Shown here: positions 4,517 through 5,114 of the stretch, one piece after another
Position numbering within the stretch: position 1 is the stretch's first letter
Layout: each line of letters opens with the position of its first letter
Source: Fusobacteriaceae bacterium
Lineage (GTDB): Bacteria > Fusobacteriota > Fusobacteriia > Fusobacteriales > Fusobacteriaceae
Assembly (NCBI GenBank): GCA_030625925.1
Contig: DAOUPY010000146.1
Span: 1 to 5,114 of the forward strand
Direction of reading: 5' to 3'
DNA length: 5,114 bases
The notes under the pieces: model-generated
What the model saw: only the letters and a program-made list of their open reading frames with translations
What the model was told of the DNA's origin: nothing
Databases searched by the model: none
Position numbers and translations under genes: made by a program

Positions 4517-5114
4517 TTAAGGATAATATAGATCACCATATTTTTTATGATGGAATGAAGTCAGCCTCATTTCAGTAGAGCAAATTGGACAAATTAAAGG
4601 ATCTTCCCCATAAAGTTTTAAAATACGTTCTCGCCATGTTAAAAGAGAGTTTTTAATGGCAGATTTTTTAAAAAATGATTTAATTTTATCTTTGAGAGTT
4701 CCTTTTATGTTTCGAGCGTAAAAACCATATCTTCTAATAGCTTTAAATCCTTTAGGATTAATGTGTAGAATTAATCTTCCAATAAATTTAAACAGAGGAA
4801 GTGTTAGAAATATTTTTTCTTTAGTCGCAACATCAATATACCAAAATGTAACTTCATTATTTTCAAATCTAGTAATTCTATATTCAGCAATAGCTGGTCT
4901 CATGAGGTAACGCCCGATGTATTTTAATACTTGAGGTCTATTATTGAGTATTTCACCTTTTAAATTGACAAAAAAGTCTTTTTTGTAACAAAGAGAAATG
5001 ATATTCTTAGTTTTTTTACACTTTGGATATGCTTCAGAAATACTTTTAAGAACAAGATATTTCCAAGAATTATTAAAAAATTTAGATGGGAAAAAGTCGA
5101 GTTTTTTCCAAGCG
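4517..5114 (-). CDS. IS91-family (Y2/HUH-type) transposase, C-terminal part (5' end outside window)
   Basis: This enzyme nicks DNA and moves its element by rolling-circle-like transposition. The frame stays open to the right window edge; ATG at 4903 is only an internal Met. About 198 residues are visible. The key motif is KYIGRYLMRPAIAEYRI: the two tyrosines of the YxxxY active site are visible residues 65 and 69 (codons 4919-4921 and 4907-4909), as in the Y2_Tnp (Transposase_32) family. Typical downstream blocks follow: VTFWYIDVATKEK, LPLFKFIGRLILHINPKGF and IRRYGFYA. The C-terminal tail has a single CPIC motif (visible residues 175-178). The usual N-terminal zinc-finger and HUH region should lie outside the window. 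No stop or frameshift is visible, so the element may be intact. Its product is convergent with the TetR gene. Confidence 0.92.
   Translation of the reverse strand, partial: AWKKLDFFPSKFFNNSWKYLVLKSISEAYPKCKKTKNIISLCYKKDFFVNLKGEILNNRPQVLKYIGRYLMRPAIAEYRITRFENNEVTFWYIDVATKEKIFLTLPLFKFIGRLILHINPKGFKAIRRYGFYARNIKGTLKDKIKSFFKKSAIKNSLLTWRERILKLYGEDPLICPICSTEMRLTSFHHKKYGDLYYP

Larger units (their letters stand above)
4247..5114 (-). mobile_element. IS91-family insertion sequence, right end inside the window (left boundary tentative)
   Basis: The transposase places an IS91-type element here, continuing past the window. Elements of this family insert next to a GAAC/GTTC or CAAG/CTTG tetranucleotide and make no target duplication. 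In 4144-4516 the only such tetramer on the plus strand is GAAC at 4247-4250, so the element may begin at about 4251. This boundary is a guess; an end nearer 4373-4400 is equally possible. Confidence 0.5.

Noticed and set aside
4517..4903. 128-residue protein starting at the ATG at 4903
   Set aside because: The same frame continues upstream to the window edge with the catalytic YxxxY motif spanning residues before this Met, so it is an internal methionine of a longer transposase.
1..5114. CRISPR array, toxin-antitoxin or defence system
   Set aside because: No regularly spaced repeats, and no gene in the window belongs to such a system.

Overview
The window is about 30% GC. Its A/T-biased codon use, strong AGGAGG-type ribosome binding sites and gene families suggest a low-GC anaerobe such as a marine or halotolerant Fusobacteriota or a Clostridia member. 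This is an inference from composition and gene content; there is no rRNA or other lineage marker here.

Layout. (1) Bases 1-1225 hold the 3' part of a CitA/DcuS-type sensor histidine kinase gene and a complete CitB/DcuR-type response regulator gene, joined by an ATGA start/stop overlap. (2) Bases 1226-1707 hold no sizeable gene. They contain a tiny ORF, an inverted-repeat cluster, a good sigma-70-type promoter (-35 at 1400, -10 at 1423) and a leader of about 270 nt. That leader ends in a strong intrinsic terminator (1640-1688) placed just before the ribosome binding site of the next gene. (3) Bases 1708-3444 encode a complete BCCT-family transporter with the full aromatic box expected for trimethylammonium compounds such as glycine betaine, carnitine or choline. 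(4) Bases 3475-4143 encode an unusually cysteine-rich TetR-family regulator, 30 bp downstream and probably in the same operon. (5) Bases 4144-4516 are intergenic, with a perfect terminator hairpin, a 13-bp inverted-repeat pair and repeated TATAGAA boxes. (6) Bases 4517-5114, on the minus strand, are the 3' end of an IS91-type (Y2 tyrosine/HUH) transposase gene that runs off the window.

How the parts may work together. The transporter and TetR gene look like one unit for uptake of a quaternary-ammonium osmolyte or nutrient, with local repression by the TetR protein and possibly an additional RNA-level switch in the long leader. The two-component pair normally senses di- or tricarboxylates and controls a carboxylate transporter. 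No such target is in view downstream, so it may control something upstream of the window or, less likely, the BCCT gene. The IS91-type element marks the right flank as mobile DNA.

The most interesting item is the terminator-controlled, relatively GC-rich leader RNA before the BCCT gene, which I could not match to a riboswitch class I know. Nothing in the window proves a new system.
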